NCBI GenBank assembly: GCA_030680855.1
Contig: JAUXUN010000057.1
Span: forward strand, 95,539 to 159,538
From: Aestuariivirga sp.
Lineage (GTDB): Bacteria > Pseudomonadota > Alphaproteobacteria > Rhizobiales > Aestuariivirgaceae
Direction: 5' to 3'
Length of the DNA stretch: 64,000 nt
In this document: piece after piece, positions 36,279-43,975 of the stretch
Layout of the letters: every line of letters starts with the position of its first letter
Position numbering within the stretch: position 1 is the stretch's first letter
Translations under genes and position numbers: made by a program
Notes under the pieces: model-generated
Seen by the model: only the letters and a program-made list of their open reading frames with translations
Told to the model about the DNA's origin: nothing
The model's database searches: none

Positions 36279-37216
36279 CAATCACGCGCGCCACTATTGC
36301 TCAAGCGGCAACCCGCATAGCGCCCTTCATCCGCCGGACTCCGGTAATGGATATCGTCCTGCCCGGCCTTGAAAACCCGGTTTGCCTCAAGCTTGAACTT
36401 TTCCAGCACACCGGCAGCTTCAAACCGCGCGGTGCCTTCACCAATCTTGTCGGCGCGAAAATTCCCAAGGCCGGTGTGGCCGCCGCATCTGGCGGCAATC
36501 ATGGCGCGGCAGTTGCCTATGCCGCAAATGTCCTCGGCATCAAAGCCCGCATTTTCGTGCCCACCATTTCTTCTCCGGCCAAGGTCGCCCGCATTGCCGG
36601 CTATGGTGCCACCATTGTGCGGCAGGGCGCCAACTATCAGGCGGCCCTGGCGCTGTGCCAGGACTATGTCCGTGAAAGCGGTGCCATGAACATTCACGCC
36701 TATGACATGGAAGCAACCCTCGCGGGCCAGGGCACCTTGGGCCGCGAGCTTGAGGAGCAGGCTCCGGACCTGGATAAAATCCTTGTGGCCGTGGGCGGAG
36801 GCGGCCTGATCGGCGGCATCACCAGCTGGTATCAGTCGAAATCAAAAATCATCGGCGTCGAACCTGAAACCTGCAATTGCCTGCATGCCGCCCTCGCCGC
36901 AGGCAGCGCGGTCACCGTCAAGCCTTCGGGCCTTGCCACCGACAGTTTGGGCGCAAGCGCGGCCGGTTCCCTCATGTTCCCCATCGCGCAAAAATTTGTG
37001 GGCCACGTCGCCCTTGTCACCGACGAAGACATCCGGAACGCCCAGCGCTGGCTCTGGACCCATGCGCAGATCATAGCCGAGCCCGGCGGTGCCACGGCCC
37101 TCGCCGCCCTGCTTTCGGGAAGCTACAGGCCGGCAAAGGGCGAGCGTGCTGGCGTCATTGTCTGTGGCGCCAACACGCCGCTTGCAACCTTCAACGAGCT
37201 CTTCGCCACGGCTTAA
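36275..37216 (+). CDS. PLP-dependent threonine/serine dehydratase-family protein
   Basis: This is a 313-residue fold-type II PLP enzyme. The PLP lysine lies in HTGSFKPRGAFTN (residue about 50), the phosphate-binding Gly loop is VGGGGLIGGI, and SGGNHGAAVAYAA contacts the substrate carboxylate. It lacks the ACT domain of biosynthetic IlvA, so it is a catabolic dehydratase, serine racemase or hydroxyaspartate dehydratase type. It is the third gene of the oxidase-kinase-dehydratase operon. The stop overlaps the convergent 66-residue gene by 4 bp. Confidence 0.88.
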   Translation: MTITRATIAQAATRIAPFIRRTPVMDIVLPGLENPVCLKLELFQHTGSFKPRGAFTNLVGAKIPKAGVAAASGGNHGAAVAYAANVLGIKARIFVPTISSPAKVARIAGYGATIVRQGANYQAALALCQDYVRESGAMNIHAYDMEATLAGQGTLGRELEEQAPDLDKILVAVGGGGLIGGITSWYQSKSKIIGVEPETCNCLHAALAAGSAVTVKPSGLATDSLGASAAGSLMFPIAQKFVGHVALVTDEDIRNAQRWLWTHAQIIAEPGGATALAALLSGSYRPAKGERAGVIVCGANTPLATFNELFATA

Positions 37217-37413
37217 AGAATCCGGTTGCGGTGCATGACGTTCATGAGCTGCGCATGCTCCCGCGCCAGCCGGAGTTCAGACAGCATCCGGCTCAGCTCG
37301 CGCGGGTTCATCTCGGAATTGGGCGGATGGCTGCGCCTGAGGTTGATCTTCCTGGCATAGTCTTTGGCTTCGACAAGCATGGAAACAAACAGGTTTGATT
37401 TAAGCGAAAACAT
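37213..37413 (-). CDS. Small conserved-looking protein, unknown function
   Basis: This 66-residue, basic, helical protein has no signal peptide or membrane segment. It has two amphipathic stretches (VSMLVEAKDYARKI; RELSRMLSELRLAREHAQLMNVM) joined by RRSHPPNSEMN. The ATG at 37413 is preceded by GGGAGA on the minus strand at good spacing, which is the main support for calling it. It is convergent with the dehydratase gene. No family is recognised; a DNA- or protein-binding adaptor is possible but unproven. Confidence 0.6.
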   Translation of the reverse strand: MFSLKSNLFVSMLVEAKDYARKINLRRSHPPNSEMNPRELSRMLSELRLAREHAQLMNVMHRNRIL

Positions 37414-37718
37414 AGGATTCTCCCTCGCCAGACGCGCATGAATCGCGGGCGAAAATGAGCCACGGCTTCAAAGACGTAAGCAAATACGCTTCAGAAAACC
37501 TGGCAGTTAAATGATGATTTGATTAAGTTGCGCCTCTGGCGCGTGCAACGCTATCTACCGAGGCCCAAGCCTCGACAGCCCGGGGATCAGCAGCGCGAAA
37601 AATTCCTTGTCATGTCGATCTCCCTTTCAGTTACAACCTGTGGGCCTCATACGCGAGCGCGTTGAATCTGAAAAGAGCTATTCTGAAAAATAGTGAGCAC
37701 TGTGGCAGGGCGGACACA
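37414..37718. other. Intergenic region between the 66-residue gene and htpG
   Basis: About 300 bp with no coding potential on either strand. It should hold the leftward promoter of the 66-residue gene and the end of the htpG transcript. A short GAGGC-ccaa-GCCTC hairpin occurs near 37560, but without a T run. No other structure is seen. Confidence 0.6.
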
Positions 37719-39584
37719 TTATCGCGCAAAGGCCCGCGTCAGCACATTCGCCATGCGCCGTGAAAAGCCCGCCGGATCGCTCACTGGCTCACCTTCGAGA
37801 ACATGGGCCTGATCCAATAGAAGCCGCGCCGCGTCGGCAATTTCAGGCGACGAAGCGCCAGCATCCGCCACCGCAGCCAGGGCTACGATAAGCGGATGGC
37901 CCGCGTTTATTTCCAGAACCGGAGCGCTCACATTCACTCCTGAATCCTTCTGGCGCGCCAGAAGCTTTTCCAGGGTGCGGTCTAATTCACCATCGGCAAC
38001 TAGGCAAACGGCACTGTCCGTCAACCGCGTCGAACTGCGCACATCCCTCACCTTGTCGCCGAGCGCTTCTTTCATTGCAGCGATGAGCTTGGCCGTTGCC
38101 GATTCCTGCACCTCATTTTTGGCGGGCGCATCCTTCACCGCAATCAAATCCAGATCAGCCGTCCCCTGCGTGACCGATTTGAACGGCTTGCCGTCAAAGC
38201 CCATGGCCGTGCGCACCCAGAAGGAATCAACCGGATCAATGAAGAGCAGCACTTCAACATCCCTGGCCTTGTAGCCTTCAAGCTGCGGGCTGGCCGCCGC
38301 CTTCACCGCGTCCTCGCCAGCAAGATAATAGATTGCCGTCTGGTTCTCCTTCAGCCCCGCCACATAATCTTTTAAACTAACCGAAGCATTCTTCGTCGAT
38401 CTGAACCGCGCGAACTCGAACAGCTGGTCGCGGTGCTCCATGTCTTCATAGAGCCCTTCCTTGATCACCGGGCCGAAGATCTCCCACATCTTCAGGAATT
38501 TTTCCGGGTCGCTTTCGGAAAACCTCTTGATCTCGCTCAGCACTTTATTGGTGACCGCCTTGCGAATCGCCGCGACTTGCGGATTGTGCTGCAGCATTTC
38601 GCGCGAAAGATTGAGCGGCATGTCCTCTGAATCAATCACGCCGCGCACGAAGCGCAGGTATGGTGGCAAAAGCTGCGCATCATCGGCAATGTAAACCCGC
38701 TTCACATAAAGCTTCTGCCGGCCCCTGCGCTCCGGGTCATAGAGATCAAAGGGTCGCTCGGCAGGCACATAGAGAAGCACCGTGTATTCATGCCGTCCCT
38801 CGGCCCGGTAATGAATGGTCATCGCCGGATCGGAATAGCTCCCCGAAACATGGCCGAAGAACTCCTTGTGCTGCTCCGCCGTGACCTCGGCCTTGGGCCG
38901 CGTCCAGATGGCATTGGCCGTGTTGATTTGTTTGGCCGCTTCGCTGCCTTCAGCCAGCATGATCGGATGGCCGATATGGTCGGAATAGGCCCGCACCACC
39001 TGTTCGATTTTCCAGCCCTCGAGAAATTCAAGCGCCTCATCCTTGAGATGGAGCACGATTGCGGTGCCGCGCGGCCCCTTCTCCGCCGGAACCACCGTAA
39101 ACGTGCCCAGCCCTTCCGAGGCCCAAGTGAAGGATTCCTCGGTTCCGGCCTTGCGCGAAGTGACCTCCACCCGGTTTGCCACGATAAAGGCAGAATAGAA
39201 GCCAACCCCGAACTGGCCGATGAGATTGACCCCCTGGCCCGCCTTTTCCACAAAGGCCTGGGTGCCGGATTTGGCGATGGTGCCCAGATTGTCGATAAGC
39301 TCGTCCTCGCCCATGCCGATGCCGCTGTCGGCGACGGTGAGCGTCCTGGCCGCCTTGTCGGCGGAGATGATGATGTTGAGCAGCGGCGCGTCTTCGATAA
39401 GACCAGGCGCGGCAATGGCCTCATAGCGCAGCTTGTCCAGCGCATCAGCCGCATTGGAAATCAGTTCACGCAGGAATACATCCCGGTCGGAATAAACCGA
39501 ATGCACCATGAGCTGCAGAAGCTTGGCCACTTCCGCCTGGAATACGTGGGATTCCGTCTTTGGTTTTTTCGCCGCTTTCGCCAT
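37719..39584 (-). CDS. htpG: Molecular chaperone HtpG (Hsp90)
   Basis: This is a 621-residue ATP-dependent chaperone. The GHKL ATPase domain has ELISNAADALDKLRYEA, VADSGIGMGEDEL and GQFGVGFYSAF. The middle domain has LPPYLRFVRGVIDSEDMPLNLSREMLQ. The C-terminal dimerisation region is complete. The start is taken at 39584 (MAKAAKKPKTES) because GAGGGG lies just upstream; the track's start at 39650 adds 22 unlikely residues. It is monocistronic. No heat-shock promoter element was identified with certainty. Confidence 0.97.
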   Translation of the reverse strand: MAKAAKKPKTESHVFQAEVAKLLQLMVHSVYSDRDVFLRELISNAADALDKLRYEAIAAPGLIEDAPLLNIIISADKAARTLTVADSGIGMGEDELIDNLGTIAKSGTQAFVEKAGQGVNLIGQFGVGFYSAFIVANRVEVTSRKAGTEESFTWASEGLGTFTVVPAEKGPRGTAIVLHLKDEALEFLEGWKIEQVVRAYSDHIGHPIMLAEGSEAAKQINTANAIWTRPKAEVTAEQHKEFFGHVSGSYSDPAMTIHYRAEGRHEYTVLLYVPAERPFDLYDPERRGRQKLYVKRVYIADDAQLLPPYLRFVRGVIDSEDMPLNLSREMLQHNPQVAAIRKAVTNKVLSEIKRFSESDPEKFLKMWEIFGPVIKEGLYEDMEHRDQLFEFARFRSTKNASVSLKDYVAGLKENQTAIYYLAGEDAVKAAASPQLEGYKARDVEVLLFIDPVDSFWVRTAMGFDGKPFKSVTQGTADLDLIAVKDAPAKNEVQESATAKLIAAMKEALGDKVRDVRSSTRLTDSAVCLVADGELDRTLEKLLARQKDSGVNVSAPVLEINAGHPLIVALAAVADAGASSPEIADAARLLLDQAHVLEGEPVSDPAGFSRRMANVLTRAFAR

Positions 39585-39648
39585 TTTGCCCCTCGTTAAG
39601 TCAAACAGCGATATTGGCTGGCCCGCCCCTTTGGTCAAGCCCGGATAC

Positions 39649-39677
39649 AAAAAAAGCGGCCGGGGTGAACCGGCCGC
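39649..39677 (-). terminator. Strong leftward intrinsic terminator with no assigned gene
   Basis: Perfect stem GCGGCCGG / CCGGCCGC with a 6 nt loop, followed on the minus strand by seven T. It lies upstream of the htpG start and points leftward, while the nearest gene to its right (39990) runs rightward. It must end a transcript from within 39690-39990 or act as an htpG leader attenuator. Confidence 0.8.
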
Positions 39678-39989
39678 GAATTATACTCCAACGCCTCACA
39701 AACAAACGCGTGGATTGGGGGGCCCGGCCAGATCATAAGCTCCGGGGGGCTGGGGGGCTGAGATTCCGACGCTCAACTCCAGCCGGGCCTTAGAGGCAAC
39801 AAGGGGAATATTTACCTCCATCTTGGCGAAGACTTGCCGTAATTGCGGCAAAACTGCGAAATCTAGACGCATGACAAAACTGCAGGCTGCCCGTAAAACT
39901 GAACAGCTTTCCATAACAACCTGGCGACAATTGCATGAAGAATGATCCGGATTCTGCCCGCCAAAACCCATAAAACGTGATATTTTCGG
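39678..39989. other. Intergenic region with a long GC palindrome, possible small RNA
   Basis: This stretch of about 310 bp contains GGCCCGGC (39721-39728) paired with GCCGGGCC (39782-39789), enclosing about 53 nt rich in G runs. Read leftward it leads into the strong terminator at 39649-39677. A 41-codon leftward ORF (MEVNIPLVASK...) also lies here, without a convincing family. The right end should hold the promoter of the VOC gene. Confidence 0.45.
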
Positions 39990-40397
39990 GTGATGAAACA
40001 ACATATCACGGCAGTGACACTGCTGGTTCCAGACTATGACGAAGCGATCGCCTACTATGTGGCAAAGCTCGGATTCCGGCTGGCCGAAGACACGGTCCTT
40101 TCCCCCACCAAGCGCTGGGTCGTCGTCGCCCCGCCTGGAAACGGCGAAACCGGCCTCCTCCTCGCCCAGGCTGATTCGCCCAATCAGCGGCAGGCCATCG
40201 GCAACCAATCAGGCGGCCGCGTCTTCCTCATCCTGAAAACCGATGATTTTGACCGCGACTTTGCCCGCTTCAAAAAGGCCGGGATTGAATTTCTGGAGGA
40301 CTCCCGCCTGGAGGCTTATGGCAAGGTCGCGGTGTTTCGCGATGCCTTCGGAAACAAGTGGGATTTGATCGAACCGCTTGCCAAGCAAGCCCTCTAG
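39990..40397 (+). CDS. VOC family protein (glyoxalase/bleomycin-resistance fold)
   Basis: This is a 135-residue single VOC module. The start HITAVTLLVPDYDEAIAYYVAKLGFRL is typical of the paired beta-alpha-beta fold with a metal-binding His, and a C-terminal Glu-type ligand region follows (FRDAFGNKWDLIEP). Members include lyases, dioxygenases and resistance proteins; no specific role can be given. The ATG at 39990 lacks a strong ribosome site. Confidence 0.9.
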   Translation: MMKQHITAVTLLVPDYDEAIAYYVAKLGFRLAEDTVLSPTKRWVVVAPPGNGETGLLLAQADSPNQRQAIGNQSGGRVFLILKTDDFDRDFARFKKAGIEFLEDSRLEAYGKVAVFRDAFGNKWDLIEPLAKQAL

Positions 40398-40435
40398 GTT
40401 CATCATTGCCTTCCACAAAGGCGGAGATACGACGT

Positions 40436-40816
40436 TTGAGTGACGGGGAACCCATAATCCCATTCCCTCGTTCCCAGCCCGGACGGGGGATCCCAGGCCA
40501 GGGAACCAGCGGCCCAACCCAAATTGCCTTTGATCGCAAAGAGTTAAACCTTATTCTTAATCTCTACGGCATGCATGTGGCCGAGGGCGATTGGCGCGAT
40601 TACGCCATGGACTTCGGCCGCGAAGTGGCAACTTTTTCCATCTTCCGCCGCACCAGCGAGGTGCCGCTCTACCGCATCGTGAAAAACCCGGCGCTGGCCC
40701 GCAAACAGGGCCTCTATGCCGTGATAGCCCAGGGCGGGCTTATCCTGAAGCGCGGCCATGACCTGGCCCAAGTCTTAAGGGTGCTGATCAAGAAACCCCA
40801 GCTTGCCGCCACATAA
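40436..40816 (+). CDS. DUF2794 family protein
   Basis: This 126-residue protein is recognised by the core FDRKELNLILNLYG, WRDYAMDF, FSIFRRTSEVPLYRI and GLILKRGHDLAQVLRVL, which match the alphaproteobacterial DUF2794 family. The function is unknown. I place the start at a TTG (40436) with GGAG at 40423-40426, which gives the usual family length; the track's 40358 start overlaps the VOC gene. A bidirectional terminator follows. Confidence 0.85.
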   Translation: MSDGEPIIPFPRSQPGRGIPGQGTSGPTQIAFDRKELNLILNLYGMHVAEGDWRDYAMDFGREVATFSIFRRTSEVPLYRIVKNPALARKQGLYAVIAQGGLILKRGHDLAQVLRVLIKKPQLAAT

Positions 40817-40819
40817 AAA

Positions 40820-40850
40820 CCCCGGGTGTTTCCACCCGGGGCATTTCTTT
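40820..40850. terminator. Bidirectional intrinsic terminator
   Basis: Perfect 9 bp stem CCCCGGGTG / CACCCGGGG with a TTTC loop, then catttctttt on the plus strand and A-rich sequence on the other side (T-rich on minus). It serves the convergent DUF2794 and Bax-inhibitor genes. Confidence 0.85.
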
Positions 40851-40871
40851 TCAATCGACTGACTGTTGAGC

Positions 40872-41594
40872 TTATTCGCGGCCCATGATGCCCAGAATGT
40901 TCAGGATATGAACAAACAGGGTCACGAAGCTGCCGTAGAGGGCAAAGGCGCCGAAGATCGACTTGCCCTTGGCAACGCCAACCGCGTCACCTTCCACATA
41001 CATTTCCTTGATCATCTGGGTCTCATAAGCCGTAATCCCTGAGAACAGGAGAACGGTGACGATCGAGGTGATCAGGCTGAACATGGAACTCTGCACGAAG
41101 AACACGTTGACCAGCATGGCAATGATGATGCCGATGGCGGCCATCATGAAGAAGGCGCCAAAGCCTGAAAGATCACGCTTTGTGACATAGCCTGCCAGGC
41201 TGGTGGCGCCAAAGGTCGCCGCCGAGATCAGGAAGGCCCGGTAAACCATGCTGGGATCAAGTCCCAGGTAATGGCCAACCATGGGCGCAATCATGAGGCC
41301 CCAGAGGGCGCAATAGCCCCAGTAGGCGGCATGTGCCAGCGCCGTGTTGCCGGAAAAAATCAGGCGGGGGGCAAAGAAGCCCAAGCCCAGCACGGCAATG
41401 AAAAACACCCATTTCAGGGAATAAACCGCAGCGAGCGCTGCAGGATTTGCCGCAACCGCCATGACGATGATGGCGGTGAAAGCCACGCCCAGCGCCATAT
41501 AGTTGTAAACACCCATCATGTAGGAGCGAAGACCCTCGTCAATTTGGGTCCGCGCGCCTGTACGCACCTGGGTTTGATATCTTGTGTCGGCCAT
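40872..41594 (-). CDS. Bax inhibitor-1/YccA family membrane protein
   Basis: This 240-residue protein has seven hydrophobic helices. It contains YNYMALGVAFTAI, the family region YRAFLISAATFGATSLAGYVTKRDLSGFG, and SGITAYETQMIKEMY near the end. BI-1/YccA proteins are putative pH-sensitive calcium channels and interact with FtsH in E. coli. The start is set at 41594 (MADTRYQTQV) because GGAGGA precedes it, not at the track's 41615. It is monocistronic. Confidence 0.93.
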   Translation of the reverse strand: MADTRYQTQVRTGARTQIDEGLRSYMMGVYNYMALGVAFTAIIVMAVAANPAALAAVYSLKWVFFIAVLGLGFFAPRLIFSGNTALAHAAYWGYCALWGLMIAPMVGHYLGLDPSMVYRAFLISAATFGATSLAGYVTKRDLSGFGAFFMMAAIGIIIAMLVNVFFVQSSMFSLITSIVTVLLFSGITAYETQMIKEMYVEGDAVGVAKGKSIFGAFALYGSFVTLFVHILNILGIMGRE

Positions 41595-41673
41595 TAAGGT
41601 CTCCTCCAAAAACAACTTGGACCAAATATGGGGAGGTCCCGCCCCTTCGTCAAGTTACCGCCTTGTAACTGAA

Positions 41674-41967
41674 TTAACGGGCAAATGCATCCATTTTACG
41701 CGCCAGGGCAATATCCTTCTCGGTGACGCCGCCCGCCGAATGGGTGGAAAGCGTCACATCGACCCGGCCATAAACGTTAACCCATTCCGGATGATGGTCC
41801 ATTTTTTCAGCCAGAAGGGCCACCCGGCTCATCCATCCCCAGGCCTGGCTGAAGGATTTGAACTGGAAGGTCTTGACAATCGCGTCTCGGCCCTTGGCCT
41901 CCGACCAGCCGTCGAGTTCACCCAGGATTTTTGCCCGCGGTGTTCCCACCAGAACCTTGTCAGTCAT
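41674..41967 (-). CDS. phhB: 4a-hydroxytetrahydrobiopterin dehydratase
   Basis: This is a 97-98 residue pterin-4a-carbinolamine dehydratase. The active-site histidines lie in [22 protein letters not shown], the family signature. It recycles the pterin cofactor of aromatic amino-acid hydroxylases; no hydroxylase gene is nearby, and stand-alone homologues are common. The ATG at 41967 shares a base with the thpR stop (TGATG); a GTG one codon earlier is possible. It forms a two-gene unit with thpR. Confidence 0.95.
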   Translation of the reverse strand: MTDKVLVGTPRAKILGELDGWSEAKGRDAIVKTFQFKSFSQAWGWMSRVALLAEKMDHHPEWVNVYGRVDVTLSTHSAGGVTEKDIALARKMDAFAR

Positions 41968-42506
41968 CACGCCGCTTGCAGGTCATAGGATTCCTCAACC
42001 GCATAGGGCCCGCCGCCCCGCGTGGGCCGCGACGAGAATAGCACGAAACGGTCAACCTCGAACATCCGGCTCCGGTAAAGATTGTGCGAGGCCACGAAGC
42101 GGTGCAAGCCAAGCAAATCCGGTTCCTTGAGCCGTGCCAGGCTCACATGGGGCACAAATTTCCGCTGTTCCGCCGGAAGCCCAAGCACCTGGGCAATCCG
42201 TTCATGAATGGATTGCAGCCGCCGCAGTTCGGCACTTTCCTCGATTCCGGCAAAAAGCGTATGGGGCTTGTTGCCCCCCATCACGTCAATGCCTTTCAGC
42301 CGGAGCGAAAAGGGCCGCGCCTCAACCCCGTCAAGCTCATAGGCAATTTCGCGGGCTAGATTCCCGTCAATATCACCGATAAACCGTAATGTGATGTGGA
42401 GAATTTCCCTGTCCAGCCAGCGGGCGCCGATGATGCCCCCCTTCATGATTTCTAGATCAAAGGAAACATCGGTGGGAATTTCAACGCCGGTAAACAGTCT
42501 TGGCAT
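41967..42506 (-). CDS. thpR: RNA 2',3'-cyclic phosphodiesterase ThpR (LigT-like)
   Basis: This is a 179-residue 2H phosphoesterase. The two catalytic HxT/Sx motifs are [11 protein letters not shown] (residues about 44-54) and [11 protein letters not shown]. Relatives hydrolyse 2',3'-cyclic RNA ends or ligate tRNA halves. The start is placed at 42506 ([11 protein letters not shown]) with AAGGA at good spacing; the track's 42581 adds an implausible 25-residue leader. It is coupled to phhB. Confidence 0.92.
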   Translation of the reverse strand: MPRLFTGVEIPTDVSFDLEIMKGGIIGARWLDREILHITLRFIGDIDGNLAREIAYELDGVEARPFSLRLKGIDVMGGNKPHTLFAGIEESAELRRLQSIHERIAQVLGLPAEQRKFVPHVSLARLKEPDLLGLHRFVASHNLYRSRMFEVDRFVLFSSRPTRGGGPYAVEESYDLQAA

Positions 42507-42584
42507 GGCGGGCATCCTTCTGAAAATAAGGGTGACTCGGAACGCTGGGTAACAAGCTAACGTGATTCGAGCTTTTGCCAAGTG

Positions 42585-43208
42585 CTATTTTACCGGCACT
42601 TTCCCTATTAATTCCTCAACATGCGGCATGACTTTCAACACAATCGCGTCAACGCCGGAGGCGTTGGGATGAATGCCATCAGCCTGATTGAGGCCCGAAT
42701 TGGCGGCAACGCCATCAAGAAAAAACGGATAAAGCGATGCGCCATGTTTTTTCTCCAGCCGCGGATAAAGACCATCAAAGGCCGCAACATAATCAGGCCC
42801 CATATTGGGCGGGGCTTTCATCCCCAGAATGAGAACCGGCAGGTTCCGCTGCTGCGCCTTCAGCATGATCCCATCCAGTGCCGTTTCCGTCTGTGCCGCA
42901 TCAAGTCCGCGCAGTGCATCGTTGGCGCCCAGCCCGACAATGAGGCCGCCCACGTCATCGGTCAGCGCCCAGTCCAGCCGCGCCAGGCCATCGGCGGCGG
43001 TATCACCGGAAACCCCGGCATTAACGATTGAGAGATCCGGATAGCGGGGCTTAAGCGCTGCCTCCAGCTTTGCTGGAAAGGCATCCTCGGGCTCAAGACC
43101 GAGCCCGGCGGTGAGGCTGTCACCCAGCACCAAAAGCGTCAACGGCTTGGCAAAAGCCAGCTGAACTGAAAGCAGGAGGATGGCAGCAAGTGACAGAATT
43201 CTAAGCAT
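42585..43208 (-). CDS. tesA: Arylesterase / acyl-CoA thioesterase I-like (TesA), SGNH hydrolase
   Basis: This is a 207-residue exported SGNH hydrolase. A signal peptide (ILSLAAILLLSVQLAFA) precedes block I VLGDSLTAGLGL (nucleophile Ser), then GVSGDTAADGLARL, GANDALRG and block V DGIHPN with the Asp-His pair. It acts as a periplasmic esterase, thioesterase or lysophospholipase in relatives. It is divergent from the ABC ATPase/FtsX-type permease pair, the same arrangement as tesA-ybbA-ybbP in E. coli. Confidence 0.94.
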   Translation of the reverse strand: MLRILSLAAILLLSVQLAFAKPLTLLVLGDSLTAGLGLEPEDAFPAKLEAALKPRYPDLSIVNAGVSGDTAADGLARLDWALTDDVGGLIVGLGANDALRGLDAAQTETALDGIMLKAQQRNLPVLILGMKAPPNMGPDYVAAFDGLYPRLEKKHGASLYPFFLDGVAANSGLNQADGIHPNASGVDAIVLKVMPHVEELIGKVPVK

Positions 43209-43291
43209 TGCCCCAGAGATAGGCGCTCAGGCCCCAAGTCTCAAGCCGAGGGAACTCGACAAATCGTAAGCCATCTCCCATGTGTAGGCCC

Positions 43292-43975
43292 ATGACCCAA
43301 TCCGCCGTTCTCCTGAAAGACGTCACCCTCACCCTTCCCAGCCGCGCCGGAAACGTTGAAATCCTGCGAGGCGTTGACCTTAGCGTCAACGCAGGCGAAG
43401 CCATCGGCATTGTCGGTCCTTCGGGATCCGGCAAGACCTCCCTGCTCATGCTCATCGCCGGCCTCGAGCGCGCCACCTCCGGCATCCTTGAAGTTGCTAG
43501 CACATCGCTCAAGGACAAAAACGAAGATGCCCTCGCCGCTTTCCGCCGCGATAGCATCGGCATCATCTTCCAGTCCTTCCATCTCATTCCCACCATGACT
43601 GCCCTGGAAAATGTTTCCGTGCCGCTTGAGTTCAGGGGCGTCGCCAACGCCATGCAGGTGGCGGAAGAAAAACTGAAGCGTGTGGGGCTCGCTCACCGGC
43701 TTACGCATTATCCCGGCCAATTGTCCGGCGGCGAACAGCAGCGCGTCGCCATCGCCCGCGCTCTTGCCTCAGGCGCCCGAATCCTGCTCGCCGACGAACC
43801 CACCGGTAACCTCGACCAGGAAACCGGCGAGCAGATTATCAAGCTGCTCTTCGAACTGAAAAAGCAGGAAGGCGCGTCGCTGCTGCTCATCACCCATGAC
43901 CGCGCCCTGGCCAAGCGCTGCGACCGGATTGCCGAAGTGCGCGACGGCAAAATCATTTCCGGCAATCATCCATGA
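43292..43975 (+). CDS. ABC transporter ATP-binding protein (YbbA/LolD-like)
   Basis: This is a 227-residue MacB/LolD-class ATPase. Walker A is GPSGSGKTS, signature LSGGEQQRVAIARAL, Walker B ILLADEPTGNLD, with a Q-loop IIFQSFHLIP. The ATG at 43292 is favoured over 43280 (MCRP) on homology length; neither has a clear ribosome site. It overlaps its FtsX-like permease by 4 bp. Such pairs usually act as mechanotransducers or lipoprotein extractors, not importers. Confidence 0.93.
   Translation: MTQSAVLLKDVTLTLPSRAGNVEILRGVDLSVNAGEAIGIVGPSGSGKTSLLMLIAGLERATSGILEVASTSLKDKNEDALAAFRRDSIGIIFQSFHLIPTMTALENVSVPLEFRGVANAMQVAEEKLKRVGLAHRLTHYPGQLSGGEQQRVAIARALASGARILLADEPTGNLDQETGEQIIKLLFELKKQEGASLLLITHDRALAKRCDRIAEVRDGKIISGNHP

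Noticed and set aside
39721-39790. Possible tRNA from the cloverleaf-like GGCCCGGC...GCCGGGCC span
   Set aside because: No TTCRA T-loop, no plausible anticodon arm and a G-run interior; kept only as part of a possible small RNA.
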